NCBI RefSeq assembly: GCF_016908855.1
Contig: NZ_JAFBER010000018.1
Coordinates: forward strand, 1 to 64,000
Direction of reading: 5' to 3'
Source: Scopulibacillus daqui
GTDB taxonomy: Bacteria; Bacillota; Bacilli; Bacillales; Sporolactobacillaceae
Length of the DNA stretch: 64,000 nt
Positions within the stretch are counted from its first letter, which is position 1; each line of letters begins with the position of its first letter. Of the stretch, positions 38,395 to 46,020 are shown one piece after another. Both the position numbers and the translations under genes were made by a program. The notes beneath the pieces are model-generated. The model was not told the DNA's origin. It did no database searches and worked only from the letters and a program-made list of their open reading frames with translations.

Positions 38395-39822
38395 TTAAAA
38401 GGCGATTGATATATATTTTACTTCCAAGAATTCATCTATTCCATAATGACCGCCTTCTCTTCCTAAGCCGCTTTCTTTAAATCCTCCAAACGGCGCTTGG
38501 GCAACTGAAGGCAGCCCGTCATTTAATCCGACAATGCCATATTCTAATTTTTCGCAAATGCGGATGGCACGGCCGATATTTTCGGTAAAAACATAGGCCG
38601 CCAAACCATATGGCGTATGATTGGCCTTTTGAATCACTTCTTCCTCATCTTTAAAGCTCGCAATGGGAGCCAGCGGCCCAAATGTTTCTTCATTCATGCA
38701 TAACATTGTTTCGTTGGCGCCGAGGACGACTGTCGGCTGAAAGTAATAGCCGGCGCCTGCTTCTAATCCTTCTCCGCCGCAAATCACCTGAGCGCCTTTT
38801 GCGGCAGCGTCGGCAATGTGTTCCTTTACTTTCTCAACCGCCCGTTCATTAATTAACGGTCCAACGTCGACGCCTTCTTTTAAGCCGTCTCCCACCTTAA
38901 GATTAGATACAGCATTTTCCATCTTTTCAGAAAACACTTGTACGACGGATTCCTGCACATAGATGCGGTTTGTACAAATACAAGTTTGACCCGCATTTCT
39001 GAATTTGGAGGCAATCACAGCTTTAACTGCTTTATCTAGATCGGCATCGTCCATCACAATGAACGGCGCATGCCCTCCAAGCTCAAGGGAGATCTTTTTG
39101 ACAGTATCAGCCGCACCTCTCATTAATAATTTTCCGACTTCGGTAGATCCTGTGAAGGTGAGTTTTCTCACTCTATCATCTTTCAGCCACACTTCCGAAA
39201 TGTCTTGAGGTGTTCCGGTAACAACATTAATGACACCGTTTGGAATGCCTGCTTTTTCTGCAAGTTCTGCTAATTTAAGCGCTGTTAACGGCGTTTCCTC
39301 AGCTGGCTTGACAATAACTGTGCATCCGGCTGCAAGGGCAGGCCCTGCTTTTCTAGTGATCATTGCTGCCGGAAAATTCCACGGTGTAATCGCCGCTGCA
39401 ACACCAACTGGCTGCTTTTGAACAAGAAGCCTTTTACGACTATCTGAGGCCGGGATTGTCTCGCCATATATTCTTTTTCCTTCTTCAGCATACCAAGAGA
39501 TGAAGCTGTTAGCGTACTTGACTTCACCGAGCGCCTCGTTATACGGCTTTCCCTGCTCAATTGTCATGAGTTCGGCAATCTCTTCTTTATGCTTATTAAT
39601 CAATTCATGCCATTTAAGCAAATAATGACTTCTCTCTTCAGCTGTTTTCTCTGACCAAGCTTTAAAAGCTTTATAGGCTGCATCAACAGCTTCTCTGGCT
39701 TCCTCCGCTCCGCCTTTCGGAACTTGCGCAATGATCTCTTTATTTGCTGGGTTAATAACGTTAAATTGTTCTAAATGATTGCCGATCCATTGGCCATTTA
39801 CGAACATCTGATACGATTTCAA
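38395..39822 (-). CDS. gabD: Succinate-semialdehyde dehydrogenase
   Basis: An NAD(P)-dependent aldehyde dehydrogenase (475 aa) of the GabD class that oxidises succinate semialdehyde to succinate. The GabD signatures WNFPAAMITRKAGPALAAGC, LELGGHAPFIV, GQTCICTNR with the nucleophilic cysteine, and PFGGFKESGLGREG are all present. The likely start is TTG 39822, seven bases after GGGAGG; the ATG at 39858 has no ribosome binding site. It heads the aguA-aguB operon behind a -24/-12 promoter, so the last GABA step is co-induced with agmatine breakdown. Confidence 0.9.
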   Translation of the reverse strand: MKSYQMFVNGQWIGNHLEQFNVINPANKEIIAQVPKGGAEEAREAVDAAYKAFKAWSEKTAEERSHYLLKWHELINKHKEEIAELMTIEQGKPYNEALGEVKYANSFISWYAEEGKRIYGETIPASDSRKRLLVQKQPVGVAAAITPWNFPAAMITRKAGPALAAGCTVIVKPAEETPLTALKLAELAEKAGIPNGVINVVTGTPQDISEVWLKDDRVRKLTFTGSTEVGKLLMRGAADTVKKISLELGGHAPFIVMDDADLDKAVKAVIASKFRNAGQTCICTNRIYVQESVVQVFSEKMENAVSNLKVGDGLKEGVDVGPLINERAVEKVKEHIADAAAKGAQVICGGEGLEAGAGYYFQPTVVLGANETMLCMNEETFGPLAPIASFKDEEEVIQKANHTPYGLAAYVFTENIGRAIRICEKLEYGIVGLNDGLPSVAQAPFGGFKESGLGREGGHYGIDEFLEVKYISIAF

Positions 39823-39888
39823 TGCTTTTCCTCCCTGGAGAAAATGATAATCAGTCATTTTTTGATAGCTTTGCGCTCACATTTTTTA

Positions 39889-39906
39889 TTGCAAGTTTTA
39901 TGCCAA
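39889..39906 (-). promoter_or_regulatory. Sigma-54 promoter of the gabD-aguAB operon
   Basis: The minus strand reads TTGGCATAAAACTTGCAA, a close -24/-12 match, about 65 bases before the TTG start. Confidence 0.9.
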
Positions 39907-39966
39907 ACATCCTTCTCATTATTGACAATAAAAATCGACATGATATAAGCATTTTTGGCAAAGGTC

Positions 39967-39993
39967 ATTATTCAATACTGAATAATATATTCA
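39967..39993. promoter_or_regulatory. Overlapping palindromes, candidate enhancer site
   Basis: ATTATTCA-ATAC-TGAATAAT (39967-39986) overlaps TGAATAATATATTCA (39979-39993), starting about 60 bases upstream of the -24 element. The second palindrome shares its pattern and distance with the one at 33089-33103. Confidence 0.55.
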
Positions 39994-40075
39994 ACTTTTA
40001 ATAATCATTTCATTATTTAAACAACACCCTATAAACTTTTGATTTTGATTAATAAAAAAATGCTGATGATTTTTT

Positions 40076-40101
40076 AAGGTACCCTTGAATAAGGGTACCT
40101 T
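40076..40101. other. Perfect 11-bp palindrome downstream of the SMR pair
   Basis: AAGGTACCCTT and AAGGGTACCTT form a perfect stem with a four-base loop, 25 bases past the SMR stop codon. The T-run lies on the plus-strand 5' side, so on the minus strand the stem is followed by A residues. It may still block exonucleases or end transcripts from either side. Confidence 0.5.
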
Positions 40102-40125
40102 GTCATGGTCCAAAATCGTATTGAA

Positions 40126-40446
40126 TTATTCGCCGGTTGTTAATCTCATTCCGATTATCCCTATAATAATGCATCCTAGAAACAGCCACTGGGTCAACTT
40201 ATATCTTTGCCTGAACCAAATGAGGTCAACGATGGTTATTCCAAGCGTTCCGATCCCTGTCCATACTGCATAAGCGACACCTGCTGGAAGTGCTCTCATC
40301 GCAATGGATAAACAGAGAAAGGAAAAAGCGAACCCAACCACTATGATAAAAATCGGCCATTTCTTTTTTAATCCGTCAACATATTTAAGGGCTGTGACGG
40401 CGATCACCTCTTCTAAACCGGCTAAAATCAATAATATCCAATGCAT
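40126..40446 (-). CDS. Small multidrug resistance family protein, subunit 2
   Basis: A four-helix SMR protein (106 aa) with the family glutamate in helix 1 (LAGLEEVIAVTALKY) and the YAVWTGIG segment in helix 3. SMR pairs work as heterodimers exporting cationic drugs, guanidinium or polyamine-like compounds in exchange for protons. Its ATG overlaps the TAA of the upstream gene (TAATG), and GGAGG lies within that gene's last codons. Organisation with a TetR gene resembles yvdT-yvdS-yvdR of Bacillus subtilis. No guanidine riboswitch precedes it. Confidence 0.85.
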   Translation of the reverse strand: MHWILLILAGLEEVIAVTALKYVDGLKKKWPIFIIVVGFAFSFLCLSIAMRALPAGVAYAVWTGIGTLGITIVDLIWFRQRYKLTQWLFLGCIIIGIIGMRLTTGE

Positions 40447-40784
40447 TATTGTTTTCCTCCTTCTGTTTCTGACTCATTTTTATCCGATGTTGCTTTCATG
40501 CCTATAACACCTATTAATAACAAAGCCAGAAAAATAATTTGACCAAAAGAAACCGGTTCTCCAAGAAAAACGCCGACTATAAACGTTCCTATCGCCCCAA
40601 TGCCAACAAATACCGTATAACCTATAGTGACCGGAATTTCCTTAAAGGCCCGAATCATCATAACGAAACTAATGATAATAATGATAACAACACCGGTCCA
40701 TGTTAATAAAGAATCGGCGTATTTTAACCCTGTAGCCCAGACAATTTCTAATAACCCAGCTAATATAATCAGTAACCAACTCAT
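40446..40784 (-). CDS. Small multidrug resistance family protein, subunit 1
   Basis: A four-helix SMR protein (112 aa) with glutamate in helix 1 (LAGLLEIVWATGLKY), VGIGAIGTFIVG in helix 3, and a charged C-terminal tail (SDKNESETEGGKQ). AAAGGAG precedes the ATG. It is translationally coupled to the next SMR gene, implying an obligate pair. It follows the TetR gene by 57 bases, and that gap holds an operator matching the one before tetR. Confidence 0.87.
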   Translation of the reverse strand: MSWLLIILAGLLEIVWATGLKYADSLLTWTGVVIIIIISFVMMIRAFKEIPVTIGYTVFVGIGAIGTFIVGVFLGEPVSFGQIIFLALLLIGVIGMKATSDKNESETEGGKQ

Positions 40785-40801
40785 TTTAAAAACTCCTTTT
40801 C

Positions 40802-40849
40802 AATGATTGATTGTCAGTCATTTTATTTCTTAAAACATTTGCTATTCAA
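40802..40849 (-). promoter_or_regulatory. Promoter and TetR operator 2 for the SMR pair
   Basis: The palindrome AATGATTGATTGTCAGTCATT (40802-40822) is almost the same as the operator before tetR. It abuts a promoter read on the minus strand as TTGAAT (40844-40849), 18 bases, TAAAAT (40820-40825). The operator starts at the -10 element, the same geometry as at the tetR promoter. Confidence 0.7.
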
Positions 40850-41426
40850 GCGACTTTTTAATGAATTTGAATAAATCTTCTTTAAATGGCTTTACATTTT
40901 GCTCATCCACATGATCTTTTGATAAAAGTAAATTTTCAGCTGTATGTTCAGTCACACCGATAATCATTTTTACCACGTTTGGCGTTCTGATGCTTGCATC
41001 TATTTCACCTTTTTCCTTTGCTTGATTTAGTATATCCTCCAACCATTGATAATATGGTAAGTAAATATCTTCCCATTTTTCAAAGGAGTGGAAGAAAGCC
41101 AATCCGGAATAACAAAATATAATAAGTTCTTTATACCTTTCGGTAATATCAAAAGTCACATTGATTAATTCATAAAGTTTATCCCAAATGTTATCAGTAT
41201 TTGCCGTTTTAAGCTTTAATTCTTCGAGCTGCTTTTCAAAGATATATTCTGCAATCGCCGGAACGATCGAATTTTTGGAGGTAAAATATAAGTAAAATGT
41301 CCCATGGGCCACACCGGCTTCTTTAACAATTTCGGATACAGATGCTTTTTCAAAACCTTTTTCCGTAATCACCTTCATCGCAGCTTGCAGCAATGCCTGA
41401 TATTTTTCTTCTTGTTTTGATTTCAT
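40842..41426 (-). CDS. TetR-family repressor of the SMR exporter
   Basis: A transcriptional repressor (194 aa). The N-terminal helix-turn-helix (ASVSEIVKEAGVAHGTFYLYFTSK, about residues 26-50) is canonical TetR; the helical C-terminal domain (about 60-194) would bind an inducer. GGAGG precedes the ATG by eight bases. A consensus sigma-A promoter and a 21-bp palindrome lie directly upstream, and a matching palindrome lies before the SMR genes, so it should repress itself and the exporter. Inducer unknown; amines are plausible given the location. Confidence 0.9.
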   Translation of the reverse strand: MKSKQEEKYQALLQAAMKVITEKGFEKASVSEIVKEAGVAHGTFYLYFTSKNSIVPAIAEYIFEKQLEELKLKTANTDNIWDKLYELINVTFDITERYKELIIFCYSGLAFFHSFEKWEDIYLPYYQWLEDILNQAKEKGEIDASIRTPNVVKMIIGVTEHTAENLLLSKDHVDEQNVKPFKEDLFKFIKKSLE

Positions 41427-41447
41427 CTATTTCGCCTCCTATTAGCG

Positions 41448-41498
41448 AATGACTGACTGTCAATCATTATTATATCTTATTATATGCAAAAATGTCAA
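41448..41498 (-). promoter_or_regulatory. tetR promoter with TetR operator 1
   Basis: The minus strand has TTGACA (41493-41498), 18 bases, TATAAT (41469-41474). The near-perfect palindrome at 41448-41468, with AATGA and TCATT arms around TGAC/GTCA, abuts the -10 element. This fits steric repression. Confidence 0.8.
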
Positions 41499-41519
41499 TT
41501 CAAATGCAAGAAATTGCAA

Positions 41520-41549
41520 AAAAGGGGCCAGCGTTCGCAAGCCCCTTTT
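41520..41549 (-). terminator. Terminator of the gabT-gdh-lipoyl-like operon
   Basis: AAAAGGGGC and GCCCCTTTT form a 9-bp perfect stem followed by TT on the minus strand, about 90 bases past the last gene of the operon. Confidence 0.75.
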
Positions 41550-41640
41550 ATAATAATAGGGATTCAGGGATTTAAATCTTTATACAGCATAGGTTTTACG
41601 TTCTGATTTGACATTTAATATGATTAAGTTAAGGTTGGAT

Positions 41641-41922
41641 TCAGCTGATATCTGAATCCAGCAAATCGTCTTTGATAAAAGCCATGACCATACCCGGTAT
41701 CACATGATCGCCTTCTTTGACGTGAACCGAATTGATCACGCCGTTTACTCCAACGGCGATTTGTTCAAGAGATCCATTTTCCGTCCTTATAATAAACAAT
41801 GGCTCCCACTCTAAAACCCGCATATCATCTTTCACAAATACCTTTTCTACTGTACCAAATGACGGACTGGTCACAAGTTCCTTATTTCCCCAACGATGTG
41901 TTATTAATTCACGGATAATCAA
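41641..41922 (-). CDS. Lipoyl/biotinyl-domain-like small protein without the modified lysine
   Basis: A 93-residue protein with the two-half beta-hammerhead pattern of lipoyl/biotinyl carrier domains: TSPSFGTVEKVFVK then GVNGVINSVHVKEGDHVIPG. At the turn where carriers have a modified lysine it has RTENGS (46-51), so it is unlikely to be biotinylated or lipoylated there. TTG 41922, five bases after AGGGGGG, is chosen because it aligns exactly with the start of the paralogue at 49746-50015. It lies 35 bases after glutamate dehydrogenase and is the last gene of the gabT operon. Function unknown; a partner-binding role is inferred. Confidence 0.75.
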   Translation of the reverse strand: MIIRELITHRWGNKELVTSPSFGTVEKVFVKDDMRVLEWEPLFIIRTENGSLEQIAVGVNGVINSVHVKEGDHVIPGMVMAFIKDDLLDSDIS

Positions 41923-41957
41923 ATGATCCCCCCTCATCAATTTTTTGAATGAAAGGC

Positions 41958-43262
41958 TTATACCCAGCCGCGGAAACGTGACGCTTCCGCCATTTTTCGA
42001 ATTCCAATCATATATGCGGCAAGACGCATGTTGACTTTTCGGTTAACAGCTGTGTCGTAAACGTTGTTAAATCCTTTGACAATCACTTGCTCGAGACGCT
42101 GTTCAACTTCTTCTTCTGTCCAATAATAGCCTTGGTTATTTTGTACCCATTCGAAATATGAGACCGTTACACCGCCGGAACTTGCAAGAATGTCTGGAAC
42201 AAGCAAGATACCCCGTTCAGTCAATATCTTTGTTGCTTTCAATGTTGTCGGACCGTTGGCGGCTTCAACTACGATGCTCGCTTTTATGTTATGGGCATTA
42301 TCTTCTGTAATTTGATTTTCGATTGCAGCAGGGACAAGAATATCACAATCAAGTTCTAACAATTCTTTATTTGTTATTGTGTTTTTAAATAATTTCGTGA
42401 CGGTGCCAAAGCTGTCGCGGCGATCAAGCAAATAATCAATATCCAAACCATCCGGATCATGCAATGCGCCATAAGCATCAGAAATACCGACAACTTTGGC
42501 ACCCGCATCATGCAAAAATTTCGAAAGATAACTGCCGGCATTACCAAAGCCTTGCACAACAACTCTTGCGCCCTTAAGCGGAATATTTCTTTTCTTAAGC
42601 GCTTCCCTTATACAGATCGTTACACCTTTTGCAGTAGCAGAGTCTCGTCCGTGAGAGCCGCCGAGAACAATTGGTTTTCCGGTAATAAAACCAGGGGAAT
42701 CAAACTCCCTTATTCTACTGTATTCATCCATCATCCATGACATAACCTGAGAATTCGTAAATACATCTGGCGCCGGAATATCTTTTGTCGGACCGACAAT
42801 TTGACTGATAGCCCTTACATAGCCTCTGCTTAAAGCCTCCAATTCACGGAAAGACATTTCCCGCGGATCGCAAATAATGCCGCCTTTTCCGCCGCCGTAC
42901 GGCAAATCAACAATACCTGATTTTAAACTCATCCAAATCGACAGCGCTTTCACTTCATCTTCTGTGACGTCTGGATGGAATCGGACGCCGCCTTTTGTCG
43001 GGCCGACAGCATCATTATGTTGAGAACGGTAGCCGGTGAAAATTTTCACCGAGCCATCGTCCATTCTGACAGGAATGCGAACGGTTAGAAGTCTTACCGG
43101 CTCTTTTAACAACTCATACATTTCAGGTGAATAGCCTAATTTATCTAACGCTTCCTTAATAATGACTTGTGTTGATTCAAAAAGGTTTAAGTTTTCTTTT
43201 TCTTTGATCGGCTGTTGTTCTTTTGTTTCTCCGCGTTCCTCAGTAATAACTGATGATCCCAT
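41958..43262 (-). CDS. gudB: NAD-dependent glutamate dehydrogenase
   Basis: A catabolic hexameric-type glutamate dehydrogenase (434 aa, RocG/GudB size). The substrate-binding GGGKGGIICDP lysine motif, the nearby PTKDIPAPDV aspartate and the Rossmann motif VQGFGNAGS are intact, so no GudB-type duplication is present. The start is ATG 43262 after GAGGTG; the frame upstream lacks a site. It follows GABA transaminase by 34 bases, so the glutamate made by transamination is recycled to 2-oxoglutarate. The symbol gudB rather than rocG is a guess. Confidence 0.9.
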   Translation of the reverse strand: MGSSVITEERGETKEQQPIKEKENLNLFESTQVIIKEALDKLGYSPEMYELLKEPVRLLTVRIPVRMDDGSVKIFTGYRSQHNDAVGPTKGGVRFHPDVTEDEVKALSIWMSLKSGIVDLPYGGGKGGIICDPREMSFRELEALSRGYVRAISQIVGPTKDIPAPDVFTNSQVMSWMMDEYSRIREFDSPGFITGKPIVLGGSHGRDSATAKGVTICIREALKKRNIPLKGARVVVQGFGNAGSYLSKFLHDAGAKVVGISDAYGALHDPDGLDIDYLLDRRDSFGTVTKLFKNTITNKELLELDCDILVPAAIENQITEDNAHNIKASIVVEAANGPTTLKATKILTERGILLVPDILASSGGVTVSYFEWVQNNQGYYWTEEEVEQRLEQVIVKGFNNVYDTAVNRKVNMRLAAYMIGIRKMAEASRFRGWV

Positions 43263-43296
43263 AATAGCACCTCTATAAAAAATTTTATTTTTATAT

Positions 43297-44658
43297 TTAG
43301 ACAAGCGTTGCGTCTTTTTGTTTTGCAACAGCAGCTGCTATTGATTCTTCAATGATTGATAAGCCTTCTTCAAGCTGCTCATCAGTAATGACAATCGGCA
43401 TCAATACCCTGATGACATTGCTGAACATGCCGGCGCTTAACAGCAGCAAACCGCGCTTGCCTGCCTCTTCAATTATGGCGCTTGTTAAGGCTTTGTGAGG
43501 TTCTTTGGATGCCTTATCCTTTACGACTTCTAGTGCGCACATCGCGCCTAATCCTCTGGCTTCGCCTATGCAATCATACTGTTCAGCCAGCTTATTAAAT
43601 CGATTTAGTACCTTGCTGCCGATTTGTTCAGCGCGCTGGTTAAGATTTTCTTCTTCAATCACATCCAGCACCGCCAATGCCGCAGCACATCCTAAAGGAC
43701 TGCCGCTGTAAGTGCCGCCTAATTCACCCGGCTCTGATTTGTCCATGATCTCACTTCGGCCAATGACGCCGCTGATCGGCACGCCTGCCCCCATTGATTT
43801 AGAGACGGTTATTAAATCCGGAACAACGCCAAAATGTTCAATGGCAAAATAGCGGCCTGTTCTTGTGAAACCTGTTTGGATTTCATCAGCAACAAATAAA
43901 ATGCCGTGCGATTGGCATAGCTCGTATACGCCTTGAACAAATCGTTTGCTTGGAACGATAAAACCGCCTTCGCCTTGAACAGGCTCCATAATAACCGCGG
44001 CAATCGTTTCCGGCGCCGCGTCGCCGACTAAGAATTCCTTAAATTCTTGTAAAACGTATTCATCATAATCCGCTTCTGACATGCCTTCCGGACGGCGGTA
44101 ATAATATGGATACGGCGCTTTATAAACTTCCGGCGCAAACGGCCCAAATTCATATTTATAAGGCTTGACTTTGCTTGTCATTGTCATCGTCATTAACGTC
44201 CGGCCGTGATAACCCCTTTTAAAGGAGACAATGCCTTGCCTTTTTGTATACTTTCTCGCAATTTTAACTGCGTTTTCAACGGCTTCCGCACCGCTGTTTA
44301 AAAACAAAACTTGTTTGTCGTGATTCCCCGGTGCGAGATTTGCCAGTTTTTCAGCAAGCTTAATATATCCTTCATACATCATCACATTAAATCCAGTGTG
44401 AATAAAACGGTCAGCTTGTTCTTTTAAAGCTTGCGTCACCTTTGGATGGCAATGCCCAACATTAATCGTTCCGATGGCGCCGGCAAAATCTATAAATGTA
44501 TTGCCGTCTACATCTTTTACAAGAGCCCCTTCTGCTGTATCCGCAAAGGTCGGCACACCGTTGCTTACACCTTTAGGAACATAGCGTTTTCTTTTATCAA
44601 GCAACTCTTTTGCAGCCGGCCCCGGCAATTGAGTTTTTACATCAGAAAATTTAGCCAT
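43297..44658 (-). CDS. gabT: 4-aminobutyrate aminotransferase
   Basis: A class III PLP transaminase (453 aa) converting GABA and 2-oxoglutarate to succinate semialdehyde and glutamate. GabT signatures are FAGAIGTINVGHCHP, NSGAEAVENAVKIAR, the GYHGRTLMTMTMTSKV segment, ADEIQTGFTRTG with the cofactor aspartate and the Schiff-base lysine in TVSKSMGAGVP. The ATG at 44658 is eight bases after AAAGGA. A perfect -24/-12 promoter lies about 55 bases upstream, and glutamate dehydrogenase and a lipoyl-like gene follow in the operon. Confidence 0.93.
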   Translation of the reverse strand: MAKFSDVKTQLPGPAAKELLDKRKRYVPKGVSNGVPTFADTAEGALVKDVDGNTFIDFAGAIGTINVGHCHPKVTQALKEQADRFIHTGFNVMMYEGYIKLAEKLANLAPGNHDKQVLFLNSGAEAVENAVKIARKYTKRQGIVSFKRGYHGRTLMTMTMTSKVKPYKYEFGPFAPEVYKAPYPYYYRRPEGMSEADYDEYVLQEFKEFLVGDAAPETIAAVIMEPVQGEGGFIVPSKRFVQGVYELCQSHGILFVADEIQTGFTRTGRYFAIEHFGVVPDLITVSKSMGAGVPISGVIGRSEIMDKSEPGELGGTYSGSPLGCAAALAVLDVIEEENLNQRAEQIGSKVLNRFNKLAEQYDCIGEARGLGAMCALEVVKDKASKEPHKALTSAIIEEAGKRGLLLLSAGMFSNVIRVLMPIVITDEQLEEGLSIIEESIAAAVAKQKDATLV

Positions 44659-44713
44659 TGATTTCATCCTTTCATCTCATCGATGTTAAATCTTAATTCT
44701 CTCACTTTTCAAT

Positions 44714-44731
44714 ATGCAAGTTCTGTGCCAA
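44714..44731 (-). promoter_or_regulatory. Sigma-54 promoter of the gabT operon
   Basis: The minus strand reads TTGGCACAGAACTTGCAT, the best consensus match of the six -24/-12 sites in this window. Confidence 0.92.
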
Positions 44732-44940
44732 CATAGAAAATTCTTGAAATGATTATCATGGCGTATCATGCGCCAATCCTTTTGCACTCACACCGGCCGT
44801 CTATATGTTCAACGAACCGGCAACAGCTTCTGGATATTGAATAAATAGACTGATCATACAGCTGATTGTTTCAAAATTTATGATTTTATTGGAAAATTAT
44901 TCAGATTGACATTTACCTATTCATCCGTGCATAAAAAATA
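44732..44940. other. Upstream region of the gabT promoter
   Basis: Non-coding. It holds half-sites resembling the TGAATAA/TTATTCA enhancer pattern (TGAATAA at 44838-44844 and TTATTCA at 44896-44902 by my reading) but no complete palindrome. No ORF is supported. Confidence 0.35.
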
Positions 44941-44971
44941 AAACCATGACTTTTAAATCGAGTCATAGTTT
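44941..44971 (-). terminator. Terminator of the OB-fold gene
   Basis: AAACTATGACT pairs with AGTCATGGTTT (one G-T pair), followed by TATTTTTTAT on the minus strand. Confidence 0.78.
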
Positions 44972-45017
44972 CAGATTCTTTAATATTTATTGTCGGGCCG
45001 ATCCATCATATAAAGCA

Positions 45018-45440
45018 TTACTTGATTAACTTTGCAGATTTAAATACAAGCACGTTCTGATCAGGATCCAAACCTATTGGGAATCCTCGCAAAGTGACAG
45101 CTTGACCTTTTTTTAAGCGATCTAGATTAACACCTTTTTGCATATTAACAACAATTGGGTATTGAGTGTTTAGTATAATCTCGTTATCTTTTATTTCTTT
45201 GATGGTCCCTGTTATTTGAACCACAGTATCCACATATTTTTCATCCGCCGCCGTTTTATCCTTTTTATATTGTCTTGCATATTGTTCAGCGGACAATTTC
45301 ATGACTTTGCTGTCAGGTGTATGATTCACCATATGGACGCTTGTTGTATGATGCAGTACCTTCATCCATGTGAACATCCCTATAGAAACAACCACTACAA
45401 TGGCAAGGATGCCGATGATGGTCTTTGTACCATTTGACAT
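45018..45440 (-). CDS. Membrane-anchored OB-fold (tRNA_anti-like) protein
   Basis: A 140-residue protein with one N-terminal membrane helix (about residues 7-28, TIIGILAIVVVVSIGMF) and an extracytoplasmic domain. From about 68 the domain has the strand pattern of an OB fold (VVQITGTIKEIKDNEIILN, GQAVTLRGF, LVFKSAKLI), like the tRNA_anti-like family. No lipobox cysteine is present. GAGG lies nine bases before the ATG. It appears monocistronic. Ligand and role are unknown; similar small proteins occur in many Firmicutes. Confidence 0.65.
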   Translation of the reverse strand: MSNGTKTIIGILAIVVVVSIGMFTWMKVLHHTTSVHMVNHTPDSKVMKLSAEQYARQYKKDKTAADEKYVDTVVQITGTIKEIKDNEIILNTQYPIVVNMQKGVNLDRLKKGQAVTLRGFPIGLDPDQNVLVFKSAKLIK

Positions 45441-45557
45441 GATTTTCTTCCTCTCTATATATCAATAATTATATTATAAGTAATTTTCGGGGTCTGACCC
45501 TGTGAATTTTTTGTGAACCCGCAGAATAATTTTTAAGAGAGCGTTGTAAGACAAATG

Positions 45558-45606
45558 ATAAAGCGTGCATGTAAGAGTGTCAATGTTCCTACATTGCACG
45601 CTTTAT
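45558..45606. other. Extended hairpin between two small genes
   Basis: ATAAAGCGTGCATGTAAG pairs with CTACATTGCACGCTTTAT with one bulge. Only a short U-run follows on the minus strand (TTTATCATTT), so it may be a weak terminator of the 72-residue gene. Confidence 0.5.
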
Positions 45607-45623
45607 GATGATCTTGAATTCGT

Positions 45624-45842
45624 TCATTGATCTTGTTTGCGCTCCTTAATTAATCTGTCGCGTTCTAGCAAACCTTGTTTATATCCCTTATAATAGCCTT
45701 CTTTATAAGCATTTGTCAGCGCATTTAATATAATCGCCTGGGCATGAACGTCGACTTTGCTTTTTTCCATAAAAGCCCTTATTTTTTCTTCTGTACTCAT
45801 TTTTTTTAATTTTAAATCCAGCTTTTTCTTTTTTTTAGTCAA
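45624..45842 (-). CDS. Small lysine-rich hypothetical protein
   Basis: I do not recognise this 72-residue protein. It starts at TTG seven bases after AAGGAGAGG. The N-terminus is almost all lysine (TKKKKKLDLKLKK), followed by amphipathic helices and a repeated aromatic YKEGYYKGYKQG stretch, with a charged tail. It has no membrane segment and could bind nucleic acid or membrane surface through charge. It stands alone between the OB-fold gene and the cadmium ATPase terminator. Confidence 0.6.
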   Translation of the reverse strand: MTKKKKKLDLKLKKMSTEEKIRAFMEKSKVDVHAQAIILNALTNAYKEGYYKGYKQGLLERDRLIKERKQDQ

Positions 45843-45966
45843 TGATCTTCCTCTCCTTTGCTCCAGTCTTCATGAACAGACATTGATCATAACGCTGCTT
45901 TTATTAGTTTATTTTTATAAAAGATGATTTTATGATTCAATACAGCAGCCTGTGATGAATTTTAAA

Positions 45967-45997
45967 GCGCCCGCTGTCTTTGACTGACAGCGGACGC
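45967..45997 (-). terminator. Terminator of cadA
   Basis: GCGTCCGCTGTC pairs with GACAGCGGGCGC (12 bases, one G-T pair), followed by TTTAAAATT on the minus strand. Confidence 0.75.
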
Positions 45998-46020
45998 CTC
46001 ATTTCAAAAAATGATTTCTA

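Noticed and set aside
40446-40860. Possible guanidine riboswitch before the SMR pair
   Set aside because: The gap between tetR and the SMR genes is only 57 bases and is filled by a promoter and operator; no riboswitch-sized leader exists.
41514-41531. A minus-strand sequence CTGGCCCCTTTTTTGCAA that fits -24/-12 spacing
   Set aside because: It is built from the right half of the operon terminator stem and its T-run, the -24 block lacks the A/T after GGC, and the following tetR gene has a consensus sigma-A promoter.
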